Shown here in pieces: positions 16,591 to 24,357 of a stretch of DNA of 64,000 bases. Below the pieces are notes generated by a model, which saw only the letters and a program-made list of their open reading frames with translations, searched no databases and was not told the origin of the DNA. The number at the start of each line of letters is the position of its first letter. Position 1 is the stretch's first letter. The stretch is taken from assembly GCA_026014565.1 (NCBI GenBank), contig JAOZIB010000002.1:19840-83839 (forward strand), given 5' to 3'. The position numbers were made by a program, and so were the translations under genes. The stretch is from Candidatus Bathyarchaeum sp. (GTDB lineage Archaea > Thermoproteota > Bathyarchaeia > Bathyarchaeales > Bathyarchaeaceae).

Positions 16591-16770
16591 TTTCCATTCC
16601 CCGTTAAGCTCAAACTCAGTTTAGTTGCCATTGCTTAAGGTTAAGGGCTACTAATATTTATTTGAGCAGGTGCTTACTGCATTTTTAGTAATTTTTTCCA
16701 GATGATTTTTTTTAGAGTTTAAATATTTAAACCCATATCCTTATAAACGCGTAAGTGCATAATAGTATAT

Positions 16771-16860
16771 ATGGATAAGCAAAGTAAGGTGAAAAAAATG
16801 ATAACGAAAACAAAACTAGAACTCATCATAAGGCAATTTGCTTATTGGAAAAACATCTAG
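16771..16860 (+). CDS. Possible leaderless 29-residue peptide
   Basis: An ATG at 16771 lies about 26 bases after the centre of a TATA box (TTATAAA, 16741-16747), the spacing expected for a leaderless transcript. The frame encodes MDKQSKVKKM, then TKTKLELIIRQFAYWKNI, and stops 56 bases before the ribbon-helix-helix gene. An internal ATG at 16798 has GGTG upstream. It could be a leader peptide, a tiny protein or chance; no homology can be claimed. Confidence 0.3.
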   Translation: MDKQSKVKKMITKTKLELIIRQFAYWKNI

Positions 16861-16916
16861 CCTTTAGGGGCTTGCAACAAAATAAAATATTAAAATTGGT
16901 GTGGCTGGTAATTGAA

Positions 16917-17060
16917 ATGGGGCGAATAAGCGCAGTAATCTCTGATGAACTGGAAAAGTCGCTCAGGTTCAAGACCCTTGAGCGGTTTGGCGGCAAAAAA
17001 GGTGACCTATCCCGAGCTGTTGAAGAAGCAATAACAAAGTGGGTTGACAAAGAAGAATAG
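16917..17060 (+). CDS. Ribbon-helix-helix-like DNA-binding protein
   Basis: The 47-residue protein starts MGRISAVISDELEKSLRFK and continues GGKKGDLSRAVEEAITKW. This is the strand-helix-helix pattern of small archaeal RHH regulators, which bind operators as dimers. A longer frame to 16845 exists, but its extra N-terminus does not fit the fold, so I use the ATG at 16917. It is the first clear gene of a cluster of tiny regulators on the plus strand. The target operator is unknown. Confidence 0.65.
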   Translation: MGRISAVISDELEKSLRFKTLERFGGKKGDLSRAVEEAITKWVDKEE

Positions 17061-17177
17061 ACGCCTGCTCGATAAAAGACCCGAAAATATTCATTTTTTC
17101 TCAAAAAAAATTCAGGCCACATAAAAACTTTCAGTATGCGCACGGGTGGGGTAAACTGAAAAATAGGGGGTAAAAAA

Positions 17178-17360
17178 ATGAGTTTGAAACCTAAAATTAT
17201 TCAAATAGAGAAAGTTCCAGAAAATAATGACGCTAAAGCATGGACAACATTCGATCAAAAAATAAATGATTTAGCAAACGAAGGATTCAGTGTAGCGTTT
17301 ACAACAGTAGCATATATTGTATTGACCAAAAAGACTGCTTCAACTAGAAGAGAAGAATAA
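17178..17360 (+). CDS. Hypothetical 60-residue protein
   Basis: A strong GGGGG Shine-Dalgarno sequence lies eight bases before the ATG, and a hairpin terminator follows the stop codon, so this is a believable small gene. The protein (MSLKPKIIQIEKVPENND, then DQKINDLANEGFSVAFTT) looks like a small alpha/beta unit ending in a basic tail. No family is recognised. Confidence 0.5.
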   Translation: MSLKPKIIQIEKVPENNDAKAWTTFDQKINDLANEGFSVAFTTVAYIVLTKKTASTRREE

Positions 17361-17391
17361 CTTCAAAGAACGATAAGGAAATCGTGTGAAA

Positions 17392-17437
17392 TGCATTTTT
17401 TGTGGGTGACCGCCCACAAATGCACTCAAAATTTTTT
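17392..17437 (+). terminator. Hairpin terminator after the 60-residue gene
   Basis: TTTGTGGG and CCCACAAA pair around TGACCG, and the flanking TGCA repeats extend the stem with a small bulge. A run of six T follows at about 17432-17437. The position just after the stop at 17360 supports termination of the plus-strand transcript. Confidence 0.6.
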
Positions 17438-17575
17438 CAACAAAGGCATCCGCATATTTTTACCCTGCAGCAATGAAGGCACAATATAGCAAGATTACTA
17501 CAATAATTGTAAAATTAATTAATGAATCAAGTTCGATAAATGAAAAACCTAACAAAATTTGAATGATGATTAGAT

Positions 17576-17803
17576 ATGTCTACAAAAATATGGAAACCTC
17601 ATCCACTATCCACAACAATAGTTGAAATTTTGAAAAGAAAAAGCCCTTTGACAGATGTAGATCTTTACGAACTGATTAAAGCTGTTCATGAAGAATCAGG
17701 ATTTGCAGACTTAAACAAAAGCTTGATGCGCTTGGAAATACAAGGCATAGTCTACGTTTCTACGCGTACAAAAGGAAAGCGAATGATTGAATTATTGAAT
17801 TGA
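17576..17803 (+). CDS. Small winged-helix protein
   Basis: The 75-residue protein has IVEILKRKSPLTDVDLYELI, then ADLNKSLMRLEIQGIVYVS and a short KGKRMIELL strand, which together make a winged helix without other domains. Archaeal proteins of this size are usually transcription regulators or part of the basal machinery. The 215 bases upstream contain the terminator of the previous gene and AT-rich sequence. Its partner genes are unclear. Confidence 0.6.
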   Translation: MSTKIWKPHPLSTTIVEILKRKSPLTDVDLYELIKAVHEESGFADLNKSLMRLEIQGIVYVSTRTKGKRMIELLN

Positions 17804-18011
17804 TGCATACATGAGAACATCAACAAGCGTATTAATTCTCATCATTATTTTGTTCAAAACTTTCTGTTCTGGATTTTAAAAACTATTTTATAATTAATTC
17901 TTAAATTATACTATAATTATGATTTTAAACTATAAAATTTTGAAAAATAATTGTTTGATGCTATTTATACAATCATATTATTTATATTTGACATTACATC
18001 TTAAATTACTT

Positions 18012-18272
18012 GTGAGCGACGGAATGACTAGTACAAAAAGACAGAAGACCAAACGCATGGATACTGACAAAGCTGAACAAAAGATTGAACGCGAAACAGG
18101 AGACATTTATGATGACAAACAGAGAGGAGACATGTTAACCTCAGATGGAATTACTGCTGCTGAAAATGCGTTCATGCAGGGCAGAGGGATGAATCTAAAA
18201 AAGAGGAAAATGTCTTCACATAAAGACACGGTTTCAGTTAATCTCGCAGCCGAAGAATACACTGAAGATTAA
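18012..18272 (+). CDS. Hypothetical small protein with ITAAENAFMQGRG motif
   Basis: I read this as 86 residues from a GTG at 18012. A TATA box (TTTATATT, 17981-17988) is centred about 27 bases upstream, which fits a leaderless transcript. The longer frame to 17919 would lie upstream of the promoter. The protein is very charged (TSTKRQKTKRMDTDKAEQK) and carries SDGITAAENAFMQGRGMN, resembling a short helical motif seen in several small archaeal proteins. No function can be assigned. Confidence 0.5.
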   Translation: MSDGMTSTKRQKTKRMDTDKAEQKIERETGDIYDDKQRGDMLTSDGITAAENAFMQGRGMNLKKRKMSSHKDTVSVNLAAEEYTED

Positions 18273-18285
18273 ATCCGTATAGCGA

Positions 18286-18456
18286 TTAATTGTACATCTG
18301 TGGATGCAGAAATTGAAATTTACCGTTTTCTGATCGATCCCCACATGGTAGCTTCTTGATTTTGTTAAAATTTATAGACTCCACGTTTTCAACCAAAATT
18401 CCTTTCGCACCACATTTTTTACATTCATAAAATATGTTCGACTTTGCTTTACGCAT
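18286..18456 (-). CDS. Small zinc-finger-like protein with perfect Shine-Dalgarno
   Basis: A 56-residue protein. The leader contains GGAGGTGATTATATG, an ideal ribosome-binding site ending in the start codon, so translation is very likely. It begins MRKAKSNIFYECKKCGAKG, has one CxxC pair and a later cysteine in KKLPCGDR, and ends in an aromatic/histidine stretch (FQFLHPQMYN). The incomplete set of cysteines suggests a zinc site completed by histidine or by dimerisation. No family is recognised. It converges on the 18012 gene with 13 bases between stops. Confidence 0.6.
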   Translation of the reverse strand: MRKAKSNIFYECKKCGAKGILVENVESINFNKIKKLPCGDRSENGKFQFLHPQMYN

Positions 18457-18613
18457 ATAATCACCTCCACGGGTTGCTTTTCACGAATATTTTGTATCAT
18501 AAAATATGATAACACTTGCAGCACCATTTCCAAAAAAATGGACATTATTGTCAGAATTTTTTAATGAAATTCCATAATTAATTCTAAAGGATTTTTTGTC
18601 CCCCTGAAAAGGG

Positions 18614-18632
18614 AATTAGCCTGATGCTAATT
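18614..18632. repeat. Hairpin repeat, copy 2
   Basis: Exact copy of the 19-base hairpin AATTAGC-CTGAT-GCTAATT found at 15029-15047. It lies 12 bases beyond the stop codon of the zinc-ribbon gene at 18644, again in the 3' flank of a minus-strand gene. Confidence 0.5.
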
Positions 18633-18643
18633 TCTTTGTCAGT

Positions 18644-18838
18644 TTATGCACCTTTTGGAAGCCAAGAATGGTAGTTGTTTTTGGATTCTTCAGGGAAGTA
18701 TTCTTTGGTTTTTTCTTCTTTTTTCTCTACTGGTTTATTACACCATGGGCAGTCTTTAGGTAGTTCTGCACCCATGTTCCACTGAAACTGAGTGAGGCTG
18801 ACTGTGCGTTTACATTTCGGACATTGTTTATTTGGCAA
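18644..18838 (-). CDS. Small zinc-ribbon protein
   Basis: The 64-residue protein starts at a TTG with GGGGGG nine bases upstream. It has two cysteine pairs, CPKCKR and CPWCNK, separated by SLTQFQWNMGAELPKD, then a charged tail ending NNYHSWLPKGA. This is a typical free-standing archaeal zinc ribbon. Another zinc-finger gene lies downstream on the same strand. The role is unknown. Confidence 0.65.
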   Translation of the reverse strand: MPNKQCPKCKRTVSLTQFQWNMGAELPKDCPWCNKPVEKKEEKTKEYFPEESKNNYHSWLPKGA

Positions 18839-19164
18839 AATTTTTTTCCCCCCTTTAGGTTTTCACTTGTTAGTTTAACTAAACTAACTCATTAAACATA
18901 TTATGGACTATTGACTATTTATTTAGTTGCATGAATTGTGCTGTAAACAACATGACTCAACAATTTTCTTCCAAGCGTGTTGTTAGTGCTTAGGCGCGTG
19001 ATTGATTTTTTGGATTTTGGGCGAACATTTAACCCTTTTCTCCCTTTCTCTTCTTCTTTGCCTTCCTGTCTAATCCTCTTCTAAAAAAACACAAAAATAG
19101 CGCCTTCAATTTTACTTTTTAATGTTTAAATTGCACCAAAAGAATAATAGTATAAGGTTTTTTT
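18839..19164. other. Intergenic region between divergent genes
   Basis: This 326-base stretch separates the zinc-ribbon gene (minus) and the CBS-domain gene (plus). It holds the Shine-Dalgarno of the former and AT-rich promoter-like sequence near 19112-19160 for the latter. A short self-complementary stretch (TTAGTTTAACTAAACTAA, about 18869-18886) is present. I see no gene. Confidence 0.4.
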
Positions 19165-20322
19165 ATGGCAAAATTTGTTGAAGCTGTTTTTTCAAAAGGA
19201 TTTAAAAAAGTAAATGAAAATGATACCCTTTCTTCATGTTTGTCCCTTTTCAAGAAAGAAATGGCACCTGTTTTAGCAGTATTTGATAACGATGACAATT
19301 ACAAAGGGATAATTTCTAGCAAATGGATACTACGATCCAGTTTAGATTCTTCCGAAACTAAAGTTAAAAATTTAATGCGCTCAGCACCTGCTGTTAGTTT
19401 AACTGATTCTCTTGAAAAAGTAGCTAATTTAATGGTTGCAAATGAGTTTAGGCAACTTCCTGTTTATAGTGAAGGTGAACTTTTGGGATTTGTTACAGAT
19501 GATGATGTTATTCATGGTGCCATAATTGAAAGATGGGCAAATAGTCGTGTTGAAGAAATAATGACTAAGAAACCTTTTGTTATACAAGATGATGAATCAA
19601 TAGGTGCTATTCTTAGCCTTTTTAGAGAAGAAGGGATTTCTCACGTTCCGATAGTGCGTGATGGAAAACTAGTTGGAATTGTTAGTATTTACGACATAAT
19701 CAGTAACGTATTTCAACCAAGACAGAGCCAAAAAAGAGGCGAGCTTGTGGGCGAAAAAATATCTGTTTTGAGCATGCCTGCCAAGGCAATAATGAATCGT
19801 GCAATTAGCGTTTTGCCTGAAACAAAGTTGTCAGACGCAGAGAGCCAAATGCACAAATTTAACATTTCCTCATTGGTTGTTGTTCACGATGGAAGACCCG
19901 TTGGAATTATAACTAAAAGGGATTTTCTTGAACCTTTAGCGTTAACTGAAAAACCATCAAAAAAACTATTGGTACAATTTTCAGTTAAAGATGTTGAAAT
20001 AGACGATATTCAACGGGAATATATTATGGATGATTTTGAATCATTCACAAGTAGGTATGGAGAGACGCTGGAATCCGGTACCCTATTTGTGTACATGAAA
20101 ACACACGGAACAAATTTCAAAGGTGACCAGTTGATTCATTGCCGATTACAATTTAGAACAAGAAAAGGTTCCTTTTTTAGTTCAAGTGAAGGATGGGGTG
20201 CCGAACAAACTTTCCGTTTAGCTTTAGATCGTCTTGAAGGTCAAATTATAAAAAGCACTGAAATACAACACGATCATGAATTTTTAAAGGATTACGTTAG
20301 ACGAAGATTTCCGCTAACGTAA
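19165..20322 (+). CDS. Four-CBS protein with ribosome-hibernation-like C-terminal domain
   Basis: A 385-residue cytoplasmic protein. Four CBS motifs occupy about residues 1-275, as two Bateman pairs; clear units include VKNLMRSAPAVSLTDSLEKV, VEEIMTKKPFVIQDDESI and AKAIMNRAISVLPETKLSDA. The last 110 residues lack CBS features. They read VQFSVKDVEIDDIQ, then HCRLQFRTRKGSFF, then SEGWGAEQTFRLALDRLEGQ, a beta-beta-beta-alpha pattern like the HPF/RaiA ribosome-associated fold. CBS pairs usually bind adenine nucleotides, so the inference is a nucleotide-sensing ribosome hibernation factor. This rests on pattern similarity only. Confidence 0.75.
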   Translation: MAKFVEAVFSKGFKKVNENDTLSSCLSLFKKEMAPVLAVFDNDDNYKGIISSKWILRSSLDSSETKVKNLMRSAPAVSLTDSLEKVANLMVANEFRQLPVYSEGELLGFVTDDDVIHGAIIERWANSRVEEIMTKKPFVIQDDESIGAILSLFREEGISHVPIVRDGKLVGIVSIYDIISNVFQPRQSQKRGELVGEKISVLSMPAKAIMNRAISVLPETKLSDAESQMHKFNISSLVVVHDGRPVGIITKRDFLEPLALTEKPSKKLLVQFSVKDVEIDDIQREYIMDDFESFTSRYGETLESGTLFVYMKTHGTNFKGDQLIHCRLQFRTRKGSFFSSSEGWGAEQTFRLALDRLEGQIIKSTEIQHDHEFLKDYVRRRFPLT

Positions 20323-20390
20323 TTGTTTAGCAGAAAAATCAAATGAAAAAACAATATTCTGCCTTTAGTTATCATACTTCTGTGCAGTAT

Positions 20391-20551
20391 ATTAGTAGTC
20401 TAATAGCAGTAGAATGTTGAAAAACAGACTATTTTCTGAATTTTTCTGCACCACACACAAAGACTGCAAAAGGTTCACACGAACCTTGTACATCACTTGT
20501 TTTTGATGTATGCAAGCATTCCACCAGCAAGGATTATGTCCTGTTGTCGCT
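20391..20551 (-). repeat. 3' end and flank of aconitase gene, parent-like copy of the 12.9 kb relic
   Basis: About 160 bases spanning the stop codon of the intact aconitase gene share long exact runs with 12889-13052, in the same orientation. Similarity extends about 100 bases beyond the stop codon, so the flank as well as the coding end is conserved. Conservation of the non-coding flank is notable and could reflect a 3' UTR or terminator function. Confidence 0.6.
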
Positions 20552-22427
20552 GGGAAAGCTGATAGTATACTTTGATTTGAGTGTTTTTGGTTAGATTCTT
20601 CACCGTTAACGGCTGATTTTGGCTGATGGATTTCCGTATGTTCTCAATCTGGATTTGGTCCCCTTGCTCGATTTTGTCGTAATCTGCTTCTGTTTGAAAA
20701 GTCAAGGGAACAATCCCAAAATTAATCAAATTAGCAGAATGAATTCTCTCAAACGATTTAGCAATAACCGCTTTCACGCCCAAAAACATGGGGCACAATG
20801 CTGCATGCTCACGGGAACTGCCCTGACCGTAACTTAACCCACCCACGATAATGTTGCTTTTTCCTGAATCCCGGATTTTACTAGCTCGTTCGGGGAAGGT
20901 TTCATCCACTATTTCAAAGACAAACTCGGAATATTTTGGAACGTTAGAGCGGTACTTCATTCTGCTGCCTGCAGGAATAATATGGTCTGTAGTGATTTTA
21001 TCCTCAACTTTGATGGTAACAACCCCACAAACATCCTTTTCCAAAGGCAAACTATCGGGCAACTCCACAATGTTTGGACCCCGATAAATCTCCACCTCCT
21101 CCGGACACTTAGACGGCGCAATAATCATGCTGTCATCAATGTAGAACTTTTCAGGCATAGCAACTTTAGGATATTCTATTCCTAGTTCTCGTGGATCCGT
21201 AAAACAACCCGTAATCACCGCAGCCGCAGCCGTTTCTGGACTAGTCAAGTAAACATCCGCAGATTTAGTTCCCGAACGACCGAAAAAGTTACGATTAGAC
21301 GTGCGAATCGACACCGCATCTGTCTGGGGCGATTGACTGTTACCAATACAAAAACCACAAACCGGTTCAGTAATCCGAGCGCCCGCAGACAACAAATCAG
21401 TTAACGCGCCGTCCTGGGCAAGGTTTTCTAGGACCTGTTTTGAGCCTGGAGAAATCACAAAACTAACCGAGGGATGAGCCTTCTTGCCTTTGAGAATCTT
21501 GGCAACTGTCATCAAATCTTTATATGAAGAATTGGTGCAGCTTCCAATACAAACCTGATTAACAGCTTTACCCTCTAGTTCTTTTATGGTTTTAATATTC
21601 CCCGGACTGTGGGGAAACGCAGCCAAAGGAACCAACTCGCTTAAATTGATGTCCACAACTTTATCGTAAACCGCGTCGGGGTCGGCTTTGAGTTCTGTCC
21701 AGTCTTGTTCTCGGTCTTGGGCTTTCAAAAACTGCCGGGTAACCTCATCAGAAGGAAAAACAGACGTAGTAACTCCACATTCTGCGCCCATGTTGGTTAT
21801 GGTTGCCCGTTCAGGAACAGATAGGGTCTTAACTCCTTCACCACCGTACTCAAACACGGTGCCCACGTTGCCTTTGGTGCTAAAAATTTCCAAAACCTTC
21901 AAGATAACATCCTTAGCAGAAACCCAGGGCTGCAGTTTGCCTTTCAAATTGATTTTCACAACCGTGGGGCAGGTCAAATAAAAGGGCTCTCCTGCCATAG
22001 CAGCCGCAACGTCTAAGCCTCCTGCACCGATGGCTATCATTCCAATTCCGCCACCTGTGGGGGTGTGGCTGTCGGACCCGAGCAAAGTTTTGGAGGGTTT
22101 ACCAAAACGCTCTAGATGAACCTGATGACAGATACCGTTTCCCACCCTGGAGAGATAAATACCGTATTTTGCGGCAATGGACTGCAGGTATCGGTGGTCG
22201 TCGGCGTTTTCAAACCCGATTTGAATGGTGTTGTGGTCTATGTAACTCACTGAAAGGTCTGTTTCTACTTTGGGTTTGTTCATGGCTTCAAACTGCAAAT
22301 ACGCCATGGTCCCTGTAGCATCTTGGGTTAGGGTCTGGTCGATTTTGATGGCAATTTCTGTTCCAGCCTCAAATTTGCCGTCTACAATATGATTTTCCAG
22401 AATCTTTTGAGTTACACTTTTTCCCAT
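20493..22427 (-). CDS. Aconitate hydratase family protein (Aquifex-type, about 644 residues)
   Basis: It dehydrates and rehydrates a tricarboxylic acid (citrate to isocitrate, or a homologous substrate) with a [4Fe-4S] cluster. Features in order are an N-terminal aconitase region with LLGSDSHTPTGGG, cluster cysteines in CIGSCTNSS and CGFCIGN, and the C-terminal swivel domain with GGLSYGQGSSREHAAL and KSFERIHSANL. Length and single-chain arrangement fit the Aquifex-type aconitase subfamily rather than split LeuC/LeuD. I use the ATG at 22427 because AGGAG lies eight bases upstream. A substrate other than citrate cannot be ruled out. A relic of a paralogue's 3' end lies 7.5 kb away. Confidence 0.9.
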   Translation of the reverse strand: MGKSVTQKILENHIVDGKFEAGTEIAIKIDQTLTQDATGTMAYLQFEAMNKPKVETDLSVSYIDHNTIQIGFENADDHRYLQSIAAKYGIYLSRVGNGICHQVHLERFGKPSKTLLGSDSHTPTGGGIGMIAIGAGGLDVAAAMAGEPFYLTCPTVVKINLKGKLQPWVSAKDVILKVLEIFSTKGNVGTVFEYGGEGVKTLSVPERATITNMGAECGVTTSVFPSDEVTRQFLKAQDREQDWTELKADPDAVYDKVVDINLSELVPLAAFPHSPGNIKTIKELEGKAVNQVCIGSCTNSSYKDLMTVAKILKGKKAHPSVSFVISPGSKQVLENLAQDGALTDLLSAGARITEPVCGFCIGNSQSPQTDAVSIRTSNRNFFGRSGTKSADVYLTSPETAAAAVITGCFTDPRELGIEYPKVAMPEKFYIDDSMIIAPSKCPEEVEIYRGPNIVELPDSLPLEKDVCGVVTIKVEDKITTDHIIPAGSRMKYRSNVPKYSEFVFEIVDETFPERASKIRDSGKSNIIVGGLSYGQGSSREHAALCPMFLGVKAVIAKSFERIHSANLINFGIVPLTFQTEADYDKIEQGDQIQIENIRKSISQNQPLTVKNLTKNTQIKVYYQLSQRQQDIILAGGMLAYIKNK

Positions 22428-22539
22428 ACGCGTTTTCTCCTGCAAGCACAAAAAGGGTGTTTAGTACCTTTTATTTCTTCAAGGCATCAATGACCTAAAA
22501 ATGTTGATTTTTCTGCACAACCCAAATAATCAAACAAGA

Positions 22540-23358
22540 CTACACCGTAAAAGGAATGGCATAACGGTTTTTGTGTTGTTTTTCAATTACGTGGGAAAAA
22601 TAGCTGTCGGGACAAAAAACATCCTCAACTGTAGCCCCTAACTCTTTTAATAACCTCAAAGGATACGCAGTGTTTCCAACAGTATATTTATCGTGAGAAT
22701 CACTCCCGATTGAAACTTTGATTCCTCGTTTGAGGCACTCTTTGACTACGTGCCCGTTGGGAACCCGCCACGAGCCATTAATTTCCAAAGCAACTTGGTG
22801 GTCTGTAGCTGCATCTAGGAGGCTGTCTATCCAGTCTTTGGTTATCAACTGTTTTGCTTGTGAGCGTATGGTTTCTGGAAACCACAAGGGATGAACCAAA
22901 ACGTCAATCAAATCTGATTCTACGGCTTTTATCATGGTCAAACGAACCGTTTCAACAAAAGATTTCACATCAATTTTTTTGGGATAATAACACCCAAAGA
23001 CAACGTCATCCACCTGATGGAGTCCACCTGCAACTACATCAAAAGTGTCTGTTGTTTGCTTAGAGATTGAAGGACCCTGTGGAAACAAATCCACTTCAAC
23101 TCCTTTGAGTACGTTAAACGGTTTGAGCATCTTAAGGTACGCTTCAACAGCACTGCTTTTCATGCGACCGGGCAAAGTTTGTTTGTCGCTATAATGGTCA
23201 GTTATCGCAACAGCTTTTAGGCCTCGAGCTTGAGCACAACTTAGTACCGTATCGATACTGCAGTTTCCATCCGAAAATTTTGTGTGCAAATGCATGTCAA
23301 TTTCATGTAAATTTAATCTGGTTGAGAGCTGTTTTTGTTCAGTGACCGTAGACAGCAT
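22540..23358 (-). CDS. PHP-domain phosphoesterase (histidinol-phosphatase-like)
   Basis: A 272-residue PHP-family metal-dependent hydrolase. The four PHP motifs are visible: DMHLHTKFSDG (residue about 21), AITDHYS (51), LVHPLWF (about 155) and SIGSDSHD (about 217). They supply histidines and aspartates for two or three metal ions. PHP proteins include histidinol-phosphatases and nucleases or phosphodiesterases. The histidine operon in this window has its own HAD phosphatase candidate, so this gene's substrate is open. It stands alone, about 90 bases upstream of aconitase on the same strand. Confidence 0.85.
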   Translation of the reverse strand: MLSTVTEQKQLSTRLNLHEIDMHLHTKFSDGNCSIDTVLSCAQARGLKAVAITDHYSDKQTLPGRMKSSAVEAYLKMLKPFNVLKGVEVDLFPQGPSISKQTTDTFDVVAGGLHQVDDVVFGCYYPKKIDVKSFVETVRLTMIKAVESDLIDVLVHPLWFPETIRSQAKQLITKDWIDSLLDAATDHQVALEINGSWRVPNGHVVKECLKRGIKVSIGSDSHDKYTVGNTAYPLRLLKELGATVEDVFCPDSYFSHVIEKQHKNRYAIPFTV

Positions 23359-23654
23359 GCTTTGTGCACCTGTCTATCTAACAAGATGGGAATCTAATGA
23401 TTCTTCTCAAAATAATACATATAGCCCTATGGAAACTACGTATCCACATCAATATCTAAAGTTTTAAGTTAACCAACCAAAAACAACAGCTACAGCCGAT
23501 GCTCCAACAAAAACATATGTTTTGCCCGACCATTTACCTCAAAATGGAAACCATAGTTAAGGGATAAAATAACGGGGTGGGATGTTAATCATCCGCTGTG
23601 TTTTGTTGTTTGCTTGAGATGGCATGTGAACTTTTTTGATTTTGTGTCGTTTGT

Positions 23655-24245
23655 TTAAAACAGTGTGTTAGTGACTGTTTCGTCCTTTGTTATGGTAGTG
23701 TTGGCTATTTCGTCGGTGTATTTTTGGTTAAGGTTTGGCAAGGTTACAATACCAATGATTACATCCAAAAGCAAGAAAACTTCATGGATTTTGCTGATGT
23801 TTCGGATGAAGGCTTTTTCTAAGCTTATTTTTTGGTCAGATTTGGTGACTACTTTTAGTCCAAGAAGATGCTTTCCAATTGTTGTGCCGTAGCTTGTTTC
23901 TGCTATTACAAAATATGCTACTGCAAATGCGCCCTTAATGAAGGGAAAACTTCCCCAATTGAAATATCTAAAGGGATCAGCAATAAAAACTGGAAATGCA
24001 AGAACTGCCATAATCAGTGCTGCTGCGATGCTGATTGCTAGTATGTCTATTATGTAGGCGACTAGTCGACGTATCCAGTAGTCTTGTAGTTGGGTGTCTT
24101 CTTGGAACCGGTCGATAACTGTTTCTACTTTTGTTGTTTCTTTTTCGGTTTCAGATTTTGCCTCAACAGTTACTATTGGGGCGCCACATTTTGTACAAAA
24201 CTTTGCATCGTCAGAAAGTTGTTCTCCACACTTTGAGCAGTACAT
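23655..24245 (-). CDS. Zinc-ribbon RDD-family membrane protein
   Basis: 196 residues. The N-terminal zinc ribbon has two pairs, CSKCGEQL and CTKCGAP, followed by a charged linker. An RDD domain (about 55-190) follows, beginning DYWIRRLVAYIIDILAI with the family's Arg-Asp-type residues and containing TIGKHLLGLKVV. Three membrane helices are likely. RDD proteins are widespread; some are linked to ion transport, but the role of zinc-ribbon fusions is not established. The 296-base stretch upstream of its stop region, 23359-23654, holds no gene. Confidence 0.85.
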   Translation of the reverse strand: MYCSKCGEQLSDDAKFCTKCGAPIVTVEAKSETEKETTKVETVIDRFQEDTQLQDYWIRRLVAYIIDILAISIAAALIMAVLAFPVFIADPFRYFNWGSFPFIKGAFAVAYFVIAETSYGTTIGKHLLGLKVVTKSDQKISLEKAFIRNISKIHEVFLLLDVIIGIVTLPNLNQKYTDEIANTTITKDETVTNTLF

Positions 24246-24357
24246 CTCAGATTCACCGTTTTAAACTAAGTTTACGTTAATTGTTTATTAATTATTTGTA
24301 TCAACTGTTTTGACTATTTAAGCAAACACGAGTATACCCAAAAACCCGAACTTTTCT

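Noticed and set aside
22540-23358. PHP protein as the histidinol-phosphatase of the his operon
   Set aside because: The family allows it, but the gene is 8 kb away, alone, and on the other strand, while a HAD phosphatase is embedded in the operon.
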